From contig NZ_JAVFVU010000019.1 of assembly GCF_030929615.1 (NCBI RefSeq), forward strand, positions 18,228 through 82,227: 64,000 nucleotides of DNA, in the 5' to 3' direction. The translations under genes and the position numbers were made by a program. The notes under the pieces were generated by a model. That model was given only the letters and a program-made list of their open reading frames with translations, was not told the DNA's origin and searched no databases. Position 1 is the stretch's first letter. Each line of letters opens with the position of its first letter. Of this stretch, positions 44,914 to 52,770 are shown one piece after another. The stretch comes from Dyadobacter sp. LHD-138. GTDB lineage: Bacteria > Bacteroidota > Bacteroidia > Cytophagales > Spirosomataceae.

Positions 44914-44948
44914 CTACGTAAAGTAATTTCACAAATAATTTAACTTAT

Positions 44949-45605
44949 TTACATCAACGCCCGCTTCCCCTCCGTTTCCTCAATCGCAGCCTCAATCTGT
45001 ACCAGCTCCAATTCCCACTTACTTCTTGCCGCCATCGATGCTTTGGGGTTAAGAAGTTTGCTCTTCAACTTCGAGCGCTTCTCACGGCACTTTTGCAGTT
45101 TTACCGACAATTCCGCTTTGCTGACAACCGCCTGCACCGGCCGCTCAATCACTTGCTGGTCATGGGCGGGATTTTTCGGCCCGTCAAACTGGTTACGGTC
45201 CAAAAATTTCTTTTCGTCCCAAATTGCCTCAATCTTGTAATGCAATTCAAGAATCTTATTAACCAGGTCAGGGCATGGCTGCCCGGGTGGCACTTTTACA
45301 AGCATATTGCTCAGCTCGGCCTGGTCACGTCTGAGCCTGTCGGCCTCCTGGCTTAATGCGCTATGTTTGAGCGCAAAAATATCGCTGTTCACATCTTTCA
45401 TGATCGCCGTCACTTTGCGGGACATCCGCGGCGCTGCTGTGTCACCTGGCGCTGTTTCCGCGCCATCAACCACCAGGTCAGATTTCAACCTGTTAAGCTC
45501 GTTAATAGCCGCCTCCAACCTTTCCGGCCGGGAACGTTTTGCATTGACCAGCTGCCGGATCATTTCAACGGCCGATTCCTGTTGTTGTATCTTGCTATTC
45601 ATCAT
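44949..45605 (-). CDS. Coiled-coil phage protein (scaffold- or chaperone-like)
   Basis: 218 residues from ATG at 45605, where it overlaps the last codons of the upstream gene (GAAGATGATGAATAG); the frame is open further up. It is almost all charged helix: MIRQLVNAKRSRPERLEAAINELNRLKSD, ADRLRRDQAELSNMLVK, VSKAELSVKLQKCREKRSKLKSK, LELVQIEAAIEETEG. Little else can be said; it could be a tail assembly or head-associated factor. Confidence 0.6.
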   Translation of the reverse strand: MMNSKIQQQESAVEMIRQLVNAKRSRPERLEAAINELNRLKSDLVVDGAETAPGDTAAPRMSRKVTAIMKDVNSDIFALKHSALSQEADRLRRDQAELSNMLVKVPPGQPCPDLVNKILELHYKIEAIWDEKKFLDRNQFDGPKNPAHDQQVIERPVQAVVSKAELSVKLQKCREKRSKLKSKLLNPKASMAARSKWELELVQIEAAIEETEGKRALM

Positions 45606-45825
45606 CTTCGTCCGATTCAAGATCTTCCGGATCTTCGCATAAAAGGTTTGTGAATTCCGTAATGATGTTACGGTAATCCCATACCTGGTGGTCACTCAGG
45701 ATGTCAAGATCCGTTTGTGTGTTTTCTTCCAGGTATTGAAATAAAACGGTTCGTAACCAGGCATGATCTATTTGCCGGGTGTGTAGAAACAAACGGAGAT
45801 CGGTTAAATTGTTCGGTGTAGCCAT
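45595..45825 (-). CDS. Small acidic phage protein
   Basis: 76 residues: NLTDLRLFLHTRQIDHAWLRTVLFQYLEENTQTDLDI and an acidic tail ending ESDEDDE. A short helical protein with translational coupling to the next gene (ATGATG overlap at its stop). Function unknown. Confidence 0.55.
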   Translation of the reverse strand: MATPNNLTDLRLFLHTRQIDHAWLRTVLFQYLEENTQTDLDILSDHQVWDYRNIITEFTNLLCEDPEDLESDEDDE

Positions 45826-45882
45826 TTGGTTTTAAATGATATTCAGCCAAATGTATTGGAAGGAATTGCCAGGATCAGGGAC

Positions 45883-45892
45883 GGCAATTGCC
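45883..45892. repeat. GGCAATTGCC palindrome, second copy
   Basis: Lies in the gap after a terminator-like hairpin (45893-45924), with GGAATTGCCAGG 15 bp to the left as half copy. Similar arrangement to 41944-41955 in opposite orientation. Confidence 0.55.
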
Positions 45893-45924
45893 AAAAAAAA
45901 CACCACTGAAATCTCAATGGTGTT
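45893..45924 (-). terminator. Terminator after the small helical genes
   Basis: AACACCA-C-TGA / TCA-A-TGGTGTT stem, short loop, with eight T residues on the leftward strand. Confidence 0.8.
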
Positions 45925-45947
45925 TTTGTCATTCTATCAACAAATGA

Positions 45948-46427
45948 TCAGATCTGTGGTAGTGGCTCGTTTGGAGGGACAACAGGGAACAGTTCTAATT
46001 CTTCCGGATCTTCGTCCAGCTCGTCCGCGTCCAGGTCACCGTCTCCATCGTCCGGATCTTCGTCCAGGTCGTCAGTGTCAAGGTCGTTGACTTCAACTTC
46101 CGGATCTTCTTCGATAATTTCGGGCTTCTTCAAAGATTTCAACAGCTCCCCAGCCTGGTTCTGCAATACTGCCAGCTGCTCTTTGCGTTCAGCCTCTTTT
46201 AATTCGGTTACTTCCTCATAGCTCAACCCTTCGAAACGCTCGTTTTCCTGAATTTCAGAAAATTCCTTTTCCAGCGTTTTCATAATGGCGGGCGCCAGTC
46301 TTGGAAGCTCATAATCTTCAACCTCGGGCAGGTGGCCGTTTTCGTTGATGAAATTGTGCGCCTTTCTTAACGCAGAGATAATAGCGCCGCTGACAGCAAC
46401 AATCTGTTTCTTTTTTTTACTCTCCAT
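45948..46427 (-). CDS. Acidic coiled-coil phage protein
   Basis: 159 residues from ATG at 46427, overlapping the upstream stop by 11 nt. N-terminal helices (KKKKQIVAVSGAIISALRKAHNF) followed by a charged coiled coil (SYEEVTELKEAERKEQLAVLQNQ) and a run of Asp/Glu (DDLDEDPDDGDGDLDADELD). It is followed by the terminator at 45893-45924. Length and coupling resemble a tail assembly chaperone pair with the 63-aa gene before it; that is inference. Confidence 0.55.
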   Translation of the reverse strand: MESKKKKQIVAVSGAIISALRKAHNFINENGHLPEVEDYELPRLAPAIMKTLEKEFSEIQENERFEGLSYEEVTELKEAERKEQLAVLQNQAGELLKSLKKPEIIEEDPEVEVNDLDTDDLDEDPDDGDGDLDADELDEDPEELELFPVVPPNEPLPQI

Positions 46428-46608
46428 CGGTTTGAGTGGATGCGGGTACAAGTTCCATAAATGCAGCCGCTGACGGATTTTTTGCAATGTCTGCAAGTTC
46501 CTCCTGGCTTAATTTATTGGAAAGCACCACGTGTTTACATTCGGTTTCCAAAGTGACGCGCCCTTCGTATTTTTCAAGGACGCGCCACACTTTTGCGATT
46601 TTTGCCAT
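46417..46608 (-). CDS. 63-aa phage protein next to tail-tube paralogue
   Basis: Begins MAKIAKVWRVLEKYEGRVTLE, with KLSQEELADIAKNPSAAAFMEL; a small mixed fold. Four base pairs behind the tube-like gene and overlapping the next one by 11 nt, so all three are one unit. Function unknown. Confidence 0.55.
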   Translation of the reverse strand: MAKIAKVWRVLEKYEGRVTLETECKHVVLSNKLSQEELADIAKNPSAAAFMELVPASTQTDGE

Positions 46609-46611
46609 AGT

Positions 46612-47184
46612 TTAAACGGTTAGAAACGGCATAGGTTTAAGTGCAACGGTATCAGTTACCAAAGCGACGGATGCAGCCAGGAAGGGGGCAGGAAACGGCA
46701 AACCGTCCGATTTACCTTTAAAGCTGATCGCGTTTTGGTCATCAGCCTTAGCGCCCGAATCGTCACTGTCTTCAATGACCAGCGGGTTCCAGCTCGCACC
46801 ATACACCCGGCGCGTGCCGTTTTTGTAGTAAGCGATTCCAACGCCACCTTCGTTCAAAAACTTCTGAACGGCTTCCAACTGGGCAGGATCCACACCGGCG
46901 AACTTGCATTCAACGTCGTGCTCATAGTTCTGGTAACCCAGCACCCCCTTTTTAGAGGATTTCGCGCGACCGGTATGCAGGTCAAAGCTAAGTTCGGCCG
47001 GAACGACCCCGGCCGCAATAGGCGGAGCAGTTGACAATACACCAGCCACCACCTGCGTATCCAGGGGCCAGCCAGCCGTAAAGTCCGATTCAGCATAAAG
47101 GATCATCCGGGCGATCCCCCCAAGGTTGGCTATTCCGCGCACCTTGTAGCTGAGATTTTTAAATTTTGATGTACTTGCAGGCAT
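46612..47184 (-). CDS. Tail-tube-like protein, copy B of a tandem pair
   Basis: 190 residues. It shares about 110 residues (from about 60 to 165) almost unchanged with the next gene: SFDLHTGRAKSSKKGVLGYQ, ECKFAGVDPAQLEAVQKFLN, GGVGIAYYKNG, VIEDSDDSGAKADDQNAISF. The ends differ. Beta-rich and no signal peptide, consistent with a major tail tube or a head decoration protein; a tube role is favoured because the capsid gene is separate. About 40 bp separate the paralogues. Confidence 0.65.
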   Translation of the reverse strand: MPASTSKFKNLSYKVRGIANLGGIARMILYAESDFTAGWPLDTQVVAGVLSTAPPIAAGVVPAELSFDLHTGRAKSSKKGVLGYQNYEHDVECKFAGVDPAQLEAVQKFLNEGGVGIAYYKNGTRRVYGASWNPLVIEDSDDSGAKADDQNAISFKGKSDGLPFPAPFLAASVALVTDTVALKPMPFLTV

Positions 47185-47223
47185 ATCTTAATGCAGTTAG
47201 AAAAAATGTTAAATCAGTAGGTT

Positions 47224-47793
47224 TTAGACCACTGCAAATGGTTTTGGTTTGGCCGCTGCCGTGTCGGTTGGCATTATCAAATCATCCTGCATGAACAAAG
47301 CAGGAAACGGATATCCGTCGCCTTTTGCTTTAAAGCTGATCGCGTTTTGGTCATCGGCCTTAGCACCTGAGTCGTCACTGTCTTCAATGACCAACGGGTT
47401 CCAGCTGGTACCATAAATGCGGCGCTTGCCGTTTTTGTAATAGGCGATTCCAACGCCACCTTCGTTCAAAAACTTCTGAACGGCTTCCAGTTGGGCAGGA
47501 TCCACACCGGCGAATTTGCATTCGATATCATGCTCATAGTTCTGGTAACCCAGTACCCCCTTTTTAGAGGATTTCGCGCGACCGGTATGTAAGTCAAAAG
47601 TAATTTCGGCTGGTACGGTATTGGCAACAATCCGCGGTAAAACGGTGCATTCGCCCAGCAAACCGATGTCGGCGGCAATAGGCCATCCGGCTACAAAATC
47701 TGATTCGGCAAAGAGGACCATTCTGGCAATCCCGCCAAGGTTGGACAAGCCACGCGCCCGGTAGGCTATATTTTTAAATTTTGATACAGGCAT
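47224..47793 (-). CDS. Tail-tube-like protein, copy A of a tandem pair
   Basis: 189 residues, paralogue of the previous gene; same core and different N- and C-terminal segments (start MPVSKFKNIAYRARGLSNLGG, end PTDTAAAKPKPFAVV). It follows the capsid gene after a strong terminator. Two tube-like genes may give hetero-polymer tubes or one may be a decoration protein. See findings. Confidence 0.65.
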   Translation of the reverse strand: MPVSKFKNIAYRARGLSNLGGIARMVLFAESDFVAGWPIAADIGLLGECTVLPRIVANTVPAEITFDLHTGRAKSSKKGVLGYQNYEHDIECKFAGVDPAQLEAVQKFLNEGGVGIAYYKNGKRRIYGTSWNPLVIEDSDDSGAKADDQNAISFKAKGDGYPFPALFMQDDLIMPTDTAAAKPKPFAVV

Positions 47794-47815
47794 CTTTTCA
47801 GCGTTGAAAAGGTTG

Positions 47816-47858
47816 AAAAAAAAGTTCTGATCCGCTACAACGCGTAGCGGACCAGAAC
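47816..47858 (-). terminator. Strong terminator after the major capsid gene
   Basis: 15-bp stem (one mismatch) GTTCTGaTCCGCTAC / GTAGCGGAcCAGAAC, 5-nt loop, T8 on the leftward strand, directly after the capsid gene. It would reduce transcription of the downstream tube-like genes relative to the capsid. Confidence 0.85.
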
Positions 47859-47865
47859 AAAAAGG

Positions 47866-48864
47866 TTACTTATAAAGGACAATCAGACGGCCGTCTGCGT
47901 AGTCAACATTGGCTTCGCTGTCGATCAGGATTTGCAGATCCCGGCCAACTTCCTGAAACTTCATTTTAGGGATATCGCCTTCTACATCCTGGTGTAGATA
48001 AAACAAGTTCCCGTCCACTGTCCAGAACATGTTATTTACGCCTACCATGTACACGCGTGGCCTCACTTCCGTGTTTGGTAACGCGTTCAGATACATTTTA
48101 CCGTTTCTGATTGTTACCACCTGGCTGCCGTTAGACAGGGCGCTATCAAGGGAATTGCAAATCCACTGATACCAAACCGGGTTAATCCACAACCCTGCGT
48201 CTTCCTCACGATACTCAACCAGATCTTCATTGCTAAGTATCAGTTCGGTCATTTTTTTGACCTCGCCCAAAATGTTAGCCTCTGTCACGGTAGCTGCTGC
48301 ACCCGTCACCTTGTTGCCTACCGGAATATCTTCCTTGCCTCCATTCGCGACGGTCGCATAGCCTTCCGTGAACTTAAAGGCCAAACCGTCAAAAAGGTTG
48401 AGTCCACCCACCAGGCCGGTTGTGCGGTTTTCAACACCTTTGATCAGTGCGCGGTTAACCTCTTTACCAATACGGTCAAAAATACGCCCCATGATATAGG
48501 TACGCCCGGCCAGTGAATGGATGTCTTTTGGATCCCCAGGCTCGCGGCGTCCCAAATACGAAGTGCGAAGTTTGTACAGTTCTTCCTCGGTGAAACGGAT
48601 ATCACCTTTAACAGGTTTAAGCGTCCCACGGCGTGCCTTTTGCGTGATTGCATTGGTCGTGAAGTTAAGCACGCCTGTGCGGCCCGGTTGGGTGATGTTG
48701 CCAAGTTCATCGCGGATCAGGTCAATGTCCTGCGTGATGCCCATCACGACAAAATCCCCTTTTGCGGCAAATCCGGATGCCATTTTTAAACCAAAGATCT
48801 TTTCGTAATCCTTTTTATCCCTGGTTAAATTGTCGGACAATGCCGAAACGTCAACTGTTGCCAT
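47866..48864 (-). CDS. Major capsid protein
   Basis: 332 residues, HK97-like fold expected. Ordered features: an N-terminal arm (about 1-60), LNFTTNAITQKARRGTLKPV and GDIRFTEEELYKLRTSYLGR, a central GKEVNRALIKGVENRTTGLVGGLNL, then SNEDLVEYREEDAGLWINPVWYQWI and a beta-rich end with NNMFWTVDGNLFYLH. The place just after the scaffold/protease genes supports the call; the fold itself is inferred. Confidence 0.85.
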   Translation of the reverse strand: MATVDVSALSDNLTRDKKDYEKIFGLKMASGFAAKGDFVVMGITQDIDLIRDELGNITQPGRTGVLNFTTNAITQKARRGTLKPVKGDIRFTEEELYKLRTSYLGRREPGDPKDIHSLAGRTYIMGRIFDRIGKEVNRALIKGVENRTTGLVGGLNLFDGLAFKFTEGYATVANGGKEDIPVGNKVTGAAATVTEANILGEVKKMTELILSNEDLVEYREEDAGLWINPVWYQWICNSLDSALSNGSQVVTIRNGKMYLNALPNTEVRPRVYMVGVNNMFWTVDGNLFYLHQDVEGDIPKMKFQEVGRDLQILIDSEANVDYADGRLIVLYK

Positions 48865-48912
48865 CGCTAATAGATATTATAAAAAATGAATAAATACTTT
48901 TTAATCTGACTG

Positions 48913-49401
48913 TTAAATGTCAGCCATCAGGGCACCGTGTTTCTTGCGAAGCTCAGCAAGATCGTCATCGCCCTGGTTGTCACTTGCCTTGTCAGCTTTT
49001 GCACCGGCTGTGTCGGCTGCTGGTTTGCCACTGCCCAGGGCGGCCTGGTAAGCGTCCCAACGGTCTGCCTTTGCCTTTAAAGCTGTGTTTTCTTCTTTCA
49101 TCGATACAGCAGAATTCGCCATGCTCATCAGCATATCGTAGTCTTCAGTGCTGAGATTAACGACATTTCCCTGTACGACATTAGCAGATCCTTGCGGGTC
49201 TTTTGCCGTTTCTGTCTCCACTTTCTTTTCTTCCTTTTTTTTGGAATCGTCGGATTTGTCGTCGGCCGCGTCGTCTCCTGCGTCGGTGGAATCGTTCGCT
49301 TTATCGGGCTTAACGTCAGTGGCGGATTTCTTGTCATCAGCACCGATAAAGGCATTAAAAACAGCTTTAAGCTGTCCCAATGATTTTCTGTTCATGTTCA
49401 T
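48913..49401 (-). CDS. Putative scaffolding protein
   Basis: 162 residues. A low-complexity acidic/Lys region (about 20-65, with DDAADDKSDDSKKKEEK) and a central coiled-coil-like part with STEDYDMLMSMANSAVSMKEEN, then DNQGDDDLAELRKKHGALMADI. The C-terminal helix fits the capsid-binding tail of scaffolds. It lies between protease and capsid genes as usual. Confidence 0.7.
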   Translation of the reverse strand: MNMNRKSLGQLKAVFNAFIGADDKKSATDVKPDKANDSTDAGDDAADDKSDDSKKKEEKKVETETAKDPQGSANVVQGNVVNLSTEDYDMLMSMANSAVSMKEENTALKAKADRWDAYQAALGSGKPAADTAGAKADKASDNQGDDDLAELRKKHGALMADI

Positions 49402-49413
49402 AATTATGGTGCG

Positions 49414-50268
49414 TTACGCCGCCGCGTTTAATTGGTTGTCAAGCTTAATCACCCTTGTTACTGCATCGCCCAGGAAACCGATAGAATCAGCCATACCGTT
49501 TGTGATGGCTACGGCACCGTTATACATGCCACCTTCAAAAATGCTTTCATCCGTAATGGCCGGGCGTCCTGCTTTCACCTGGCGTACGAATTCATTACGG
49601 ATAGGCTTCATTTCGGCTTTTGTGGCTAATATGATTTCATCGGTAAGCTTTTCAACAGAATTGAACAGGGCCTTTGCCTCAGAGCCGTCAGCCCGAATAA
49701 TCGTGATCTTATGCCCTTCTTTTTCGTAAGCCTGGGAAGAATCGACGTGCATAGCCAGCACACCTATTGATCCTACCTCGGAGCTGGCTGCGCTTTCCAT
49801 CACGATCTCGTCACATTGGCTTGCTACCCAGTAGGCTGCACTGGCACAAACGCCCAAAACATAGGCTACAACCGGCTTATTACGCTGTCTGACAATCTCG
49901 GCCAGTAGCTCGGTTCCGTCCACGGATCCGCCGCCTGAATTGATTTCCAGGACTACCCCGATCACCGAAGTATCCGCATACGCTTCCAAAAGCCATGCCC
50001 CCACATCTTCGGTCCCCCAGCTGCATAGATCCCCGTTGCGCGTCATCGTTCCCATTAGCGGAATAACCGCTACCATGCCCTTTTTGGTAGACATTTTGGG
50101 TAATTCACCGTAGTACCAGGCGTTTCCGGATCCGGCCTCAAAGTAGGGTTGCTTGCGGTCGATTTTGAAAGACTTGAAATCAAGTTTATCCGACAAAGCC
50201 AGCATGGCCATGCGTTCATGGAATCGGGGTTCAAGTGCCCATTTTTCGGTAAGAAGTTGATGCAGCAT
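49414..50268 (-). CDS. Head maturation protease, S49/ClpP-like
   Basis: 284 residues. S49-type signature: VVLEINSGGGSVDGTELLAE, GVCASAAYWVASQCDEIVM (nucleophile Ser region), ASSEVGSIGVLAM, and EKEGHKITIIRADG with downstream EDEIILAT-like helix. It begins with HQLLTEKWALEPRFHERM, a typical phage protease N-terminus. It cuts the scaffold and itself during prohead maturation. It follows a terminator (50329-50362). Confidence 0.88.
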   Translation of the reverse strand: MLHQLLTEKWALEPRFHERMAMLALSDKLDFKSFKIDRKQPYFEAGSGNAWYYGELPKMSTKKGMVAVIPLMGTMTRNGDLCSWGTEDVGAWLLEAYADTSVIGVVLEINSGGGSVDGTELLAEIVRQRNKPVVAYVLGVCASAAYWVASQCDEIVMESAASSEVGSIGVLAMHVDSSQAYEKEGHKITIIRADGSEAKALFNSVEKLTDEIILATKAEMKPIRNEFVRQVKAGRPAITDESIFEGGMYNGAVAITNGMADSIGFLGDAVTRVIKLDNQLNAAA

Positions 50269-50328
50269 CGGGATTGGTTACGATATTAGACTGCTAAACT
50301 CCGTGGGATAAACGAAATCGAATAGGAC

Positions 50329-50362
50329 AAAAAAACACCCTGGCAGGAAACCCGCCAGGGTG
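50329..50362 (-). terminator. Terminator upstream of the head protease gene
   Basis: CACCCTGGC / GCCAGGGTG, 9-nt loop, T-run on the leftward strand; the flank aataggacaaaaaaacaccctg is close to that of 44157-44190. Confidence 0.85.
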
Positions 50363-50391
50363 TAAGGAATGCACACACTATATAAATTTAA

Positions 50392-50769
50392 CTATTTGAC
50401 CCACCAACGGCGCCCTAACAAACGAATGGTATAATACATTAATACTGACTGCCAAACCGGTACATTGTCTCTTATACAGTGGATAATAAAAAGTTCGTCG
50501 GCTATTTTTCTGGCTTGCCATTCGCCCCAGATATCGGCCCCCACCTGGTAGTCATACATATAATCATGTAAGACGGCGGCATCCGCCATATAGCCGTGAG
50601 GCGGAAAAATGCCCCAAAGAACGCGCGGGACAGACGCAAAGTCGGTGATGTACCCTTGGGGGATCACTATACCACCTGGGCATTTACAATCTTCGACCAC
50701 CTCAAACCAATCATTCTTTGTGCCGAATCCTGTTCTCTTTTTAAATCGGATGTCTGGGAACTCTGTCAT
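50392..50769 (-). CDS. DUF1353 domain protein
   Basis: 125 residues. DUF1353 hallmarks: PQGYITDFASVPRVLWGIFPPHGYMADAAVLHDYMYD with the His-Asp pair, then WQARKIADELFIIHC and LMYYTIRLLGRRWWVK. DUF1353 proteins are common in tailed-phage tail regions and may be small hydrolases. It starts two bp after the upstream gene's stop. Confidence 0.88.
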   Translation of the reverse strand: MTEFPDIRFKKRTGFGTKNDWFEVVEDCKCPGGIVIPQGYITDFASVPRVLWGIFPPHGYMADAAVLHDYMYDYQVGADIWGEWQARKIADELFIIHCIRDNVPVWQSVLMYYTIRLLGRRWWVK

Positions 50770-50771
50770 AG

Positions 50772-51158
50772 CTAATTAAATCTACCCAGTGCAGACGCTT
50801 CCAAAACGGCACCCTCGGAAATTGTAAAAGGATTAGCACCAGACTCAACAGCCAACTTTAACCAGGTATATTGGCCAACAGATCCGGCTGGGTAATGACC
50901 GTTTTCATCTTTGAAAACAAGCGCACCGGTTGCAGAGTTAACCATGCTGGTGTCATCCGCGACCAATAAAAACGGATCCCGCTCGATGGCAGCGAAAACA
51001 TTCAGTCGTTTTCCTACCTGGTCGTAGTGCTCAATCTGGCAGATCAGTGTAACGGATCCGTTTTTATAATCTTCGTTCTTGCCAACAACGGCAATTTTAC
51101 GAGCCACATCCGGATACCCCGGGAAAGGTGAAATGTCAATTCGTTGAATATTTTCCAT
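50772..51158 (-). CDS. Small phage protein near the fibre-like gene
   Basis: 128 residues: IDISPFPGYPDVARKIAVVG, FAAIERDPFLLVADDTSM, FKDENGHYPAGSVGQYTWLKLA. Beta-rich, no signal peptide. It may be a fibre-assembly or baseplate component. Six bp from the larger gene upstream. Confidence 0.6.
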   Translation of the reverse strand: MENIQRIDISPFPGYPDVARKIAVVGKNEDYKNGSVTLICQIEHYDQVGKRLNVFAAIERDPFLLVADDTSMVNSATGALVFKDENGHYPAGSVGQYTWLKLAVESGANPFTISEGAVLEASALGRFN

Positions 51159-51164
51159 AGGGTT

Positions 51165-52142
51165 TTAAAATGCCGTCCAGGCTATTTTTTTAATTACGCC
51201 ATCGCGTTTTGAATACAGGTATGTCGAGTCTCCTACAAGCTCGCTATCTTCTACTTTTAAGTCTGTTGAGCTGGTAGGCGTGTACCTTCTGATCGTTGTA
51301 CGGTCTCCAAAAGAAATAGATTCAACTGCATTGGTACCTAAAACCAATGTACCTCCAACAACCCCCGATCTCCGGTATCGCCCCAGCCTGTTCATTCCGT
51401 CAGAATTACTACCAGACCCGCCAGAAACTGCGAAAGTGGTATTATTTCCCACATTTAAGACCCCAGTACCCGTAACGTTTAATATAGAAAAACGATCTGA
51501 ATCGTACATATTTCTACGTGCCATTGCGACCGCACCCTGTCTTTGCCGGTAATAGTATTGGTCGCCTAACCCTGTGCTTCCCGCGTGCCCTTCAACCTTA
51601 ATGGTTCCGGAGTTGTTAAAATTTAGCTCATGGCCATAAAAGAAAATCGCCCATGATCCTTCACCCACGACAATGCCATTAGCGTCTTCAACAGATTTCT
51701 TACTAAACGTCAAAGTGACATTCTGGTTGACAATAATTGTTACAAAGGGGATATCCAAGTCTACGAAATTACTGATCGATGTATTCCCACTAATAACGAT
51801 CATTAGGTTTTGGGTTTTCTGAGAATGCAGTTCTGCCACCCGGCCCAGCGTTTTCACAGCTCCCCAAACAGGATTGTTATCGTAAGACAGCCCAGTCCTA
51901 GCATCGTTCCCGTCTGTACCGTTGACGTAAATAGTTGCATATAGGCTTAAACTTCTTTGTATAAAATTGGCGTTAATACCCTCGCTCGCCACTTTGATGT
52001 CAGTCACAAATTTTGCCGTGTCTGTTAATACGTCGATGACATCCTGTTTGACAATCCCCTCGTTTACAAGGCTGCGTTTGGGCTTATTGAAACGGGCCGT
52101 AACCGTGTCGATAAAATTTTGTAAGCTACTGAAATAGGCCAT
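51165..52142 (-). CDS. Fibre-like beta-solenoid phage protein
   Basis: 325 residues. Short helical N-terminus (SSLQNFIDTVTARF), then Gly/Asn/Thr-rich strands from about residue 75 onward with IYVNGTDGNDARTGLSYDN, VNQNVTLTFSKKSVED, NVGNNTTFAVSGGSGSNSDGM and a final DSELVGDSTYLYSKRDG. This resembles a beta-helix tail fibre or tip; trimerisation is likely. Its location (with DUF1353) may form the host-recognition unit although far from the tape measure. Confidence 0.6.
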   Translation of the reverse strand: MAYFSSLQNFIDTVTARFNKPKRSLVNEGIVKQDVIDVLTDTAKFVTDIKVASEGINANFIQRSLSLYATIYVNGTDGNDARTGLSYDNNPVWGAVKTLGRVAELHSQKTQNLMIVISGNTSISNFVDLDIPFVTIIVNQNVTLTFSKKSVEDANGIVVGEGSWAIFFYGHELNFNNSGTIKVEGHAGSTGLGDQYYYRQRQGAVAMARRNMYDSDRFSILNVTGTGVLNVGNNTTFAVSGGSGSNSDGMNRLGRYRRSGVVGGTLVLGTNAVESISFGDRTTIRRYTPTSSTDLKVEDSELVGDSTYLYSKRDGVIKKIAWTAF

Positions 52143-52720
52143 TAGGCGTTGAAGTCAAGTGAAAAATCAATACTAAAATCAGTATCCCGGAAGTGATCGG
52201 CAAGGACGAGACCGGCCGCCGATGTCTCCAAAAGGAATGACGGATTGGCAAAACTTCCCGAAAAAGTTATCAAATGTGTGTTTACGGAATTGACGCTTTG
52301 TGAAAGCTGCATACGTAATCCACGTTCTTCATTGCCCATGATGTAGGCCTGGCGGTTGGCGTCTTCTACCAGGCAAACGAATTGTTTCTGGTAGTGTACA
52401 TTATAAAAATCAATGAGATCTTTCCGGCTGGCCGGGACCTGGAATTCAATAACGGGTTTACTGATCAGGCCGCCGTCCGTGCGTTCCATCGTTTGGATAT
52501 ATGAACATTGCAGTGGCGGGAACTTCATTTTCGTGATCATCGCCCCGCGATTAAGGACCACACCACCGGCCGGGACTACGGACACTGCGCCGCCTGGGAT
52601 CCGGTGACGGGCCGGATCCAGGACAGACAAAACTTCTTTACGATCTATAACATATAAGTTGAGCACACCGGGGGCATTTACCCCGGAATACCCACCTATT
52701 TTCTGTTCAGTGATGGTCAT
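52142..52720 (-). CDS. Hypothetical phage structural protein
   Basis: 192 residues, beta-rich: GGYSGVNAPGVLNLYVIDRKE, GGAVSVVPAGGVVLNRGAMITKMK, LRMQLSQSVNSVNTHLITFSGS. It overlaps the fibre-like gene by one base (stop/start). Resembles a tail-tube or collar protein in size and composition, but I have no firm family. Confidence 0.5.
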   Translation of the reverse strand: MTITEQKIGGYSGVNAPGVLNLYVIDRKEVLSVLDPARHRIPGGAVSVVPAGGVVLNRGAMITKMKFPPLQCSYIQTMERTDGGLISKPVIEFQVPASRKDLIDFYNVHYQKQFVCLVEDANRQAYIMGNEERGLRMQLSQSVNSVNTHLITFSGSFANPSFLLETSAAGLVLADHFRDTDFSIDFSLDFNA

Positions 52721-52770
52721 TTTTAACGCTTTTTTTAGTGGGACAACTTTTTAATATTTGGGTACAACTT

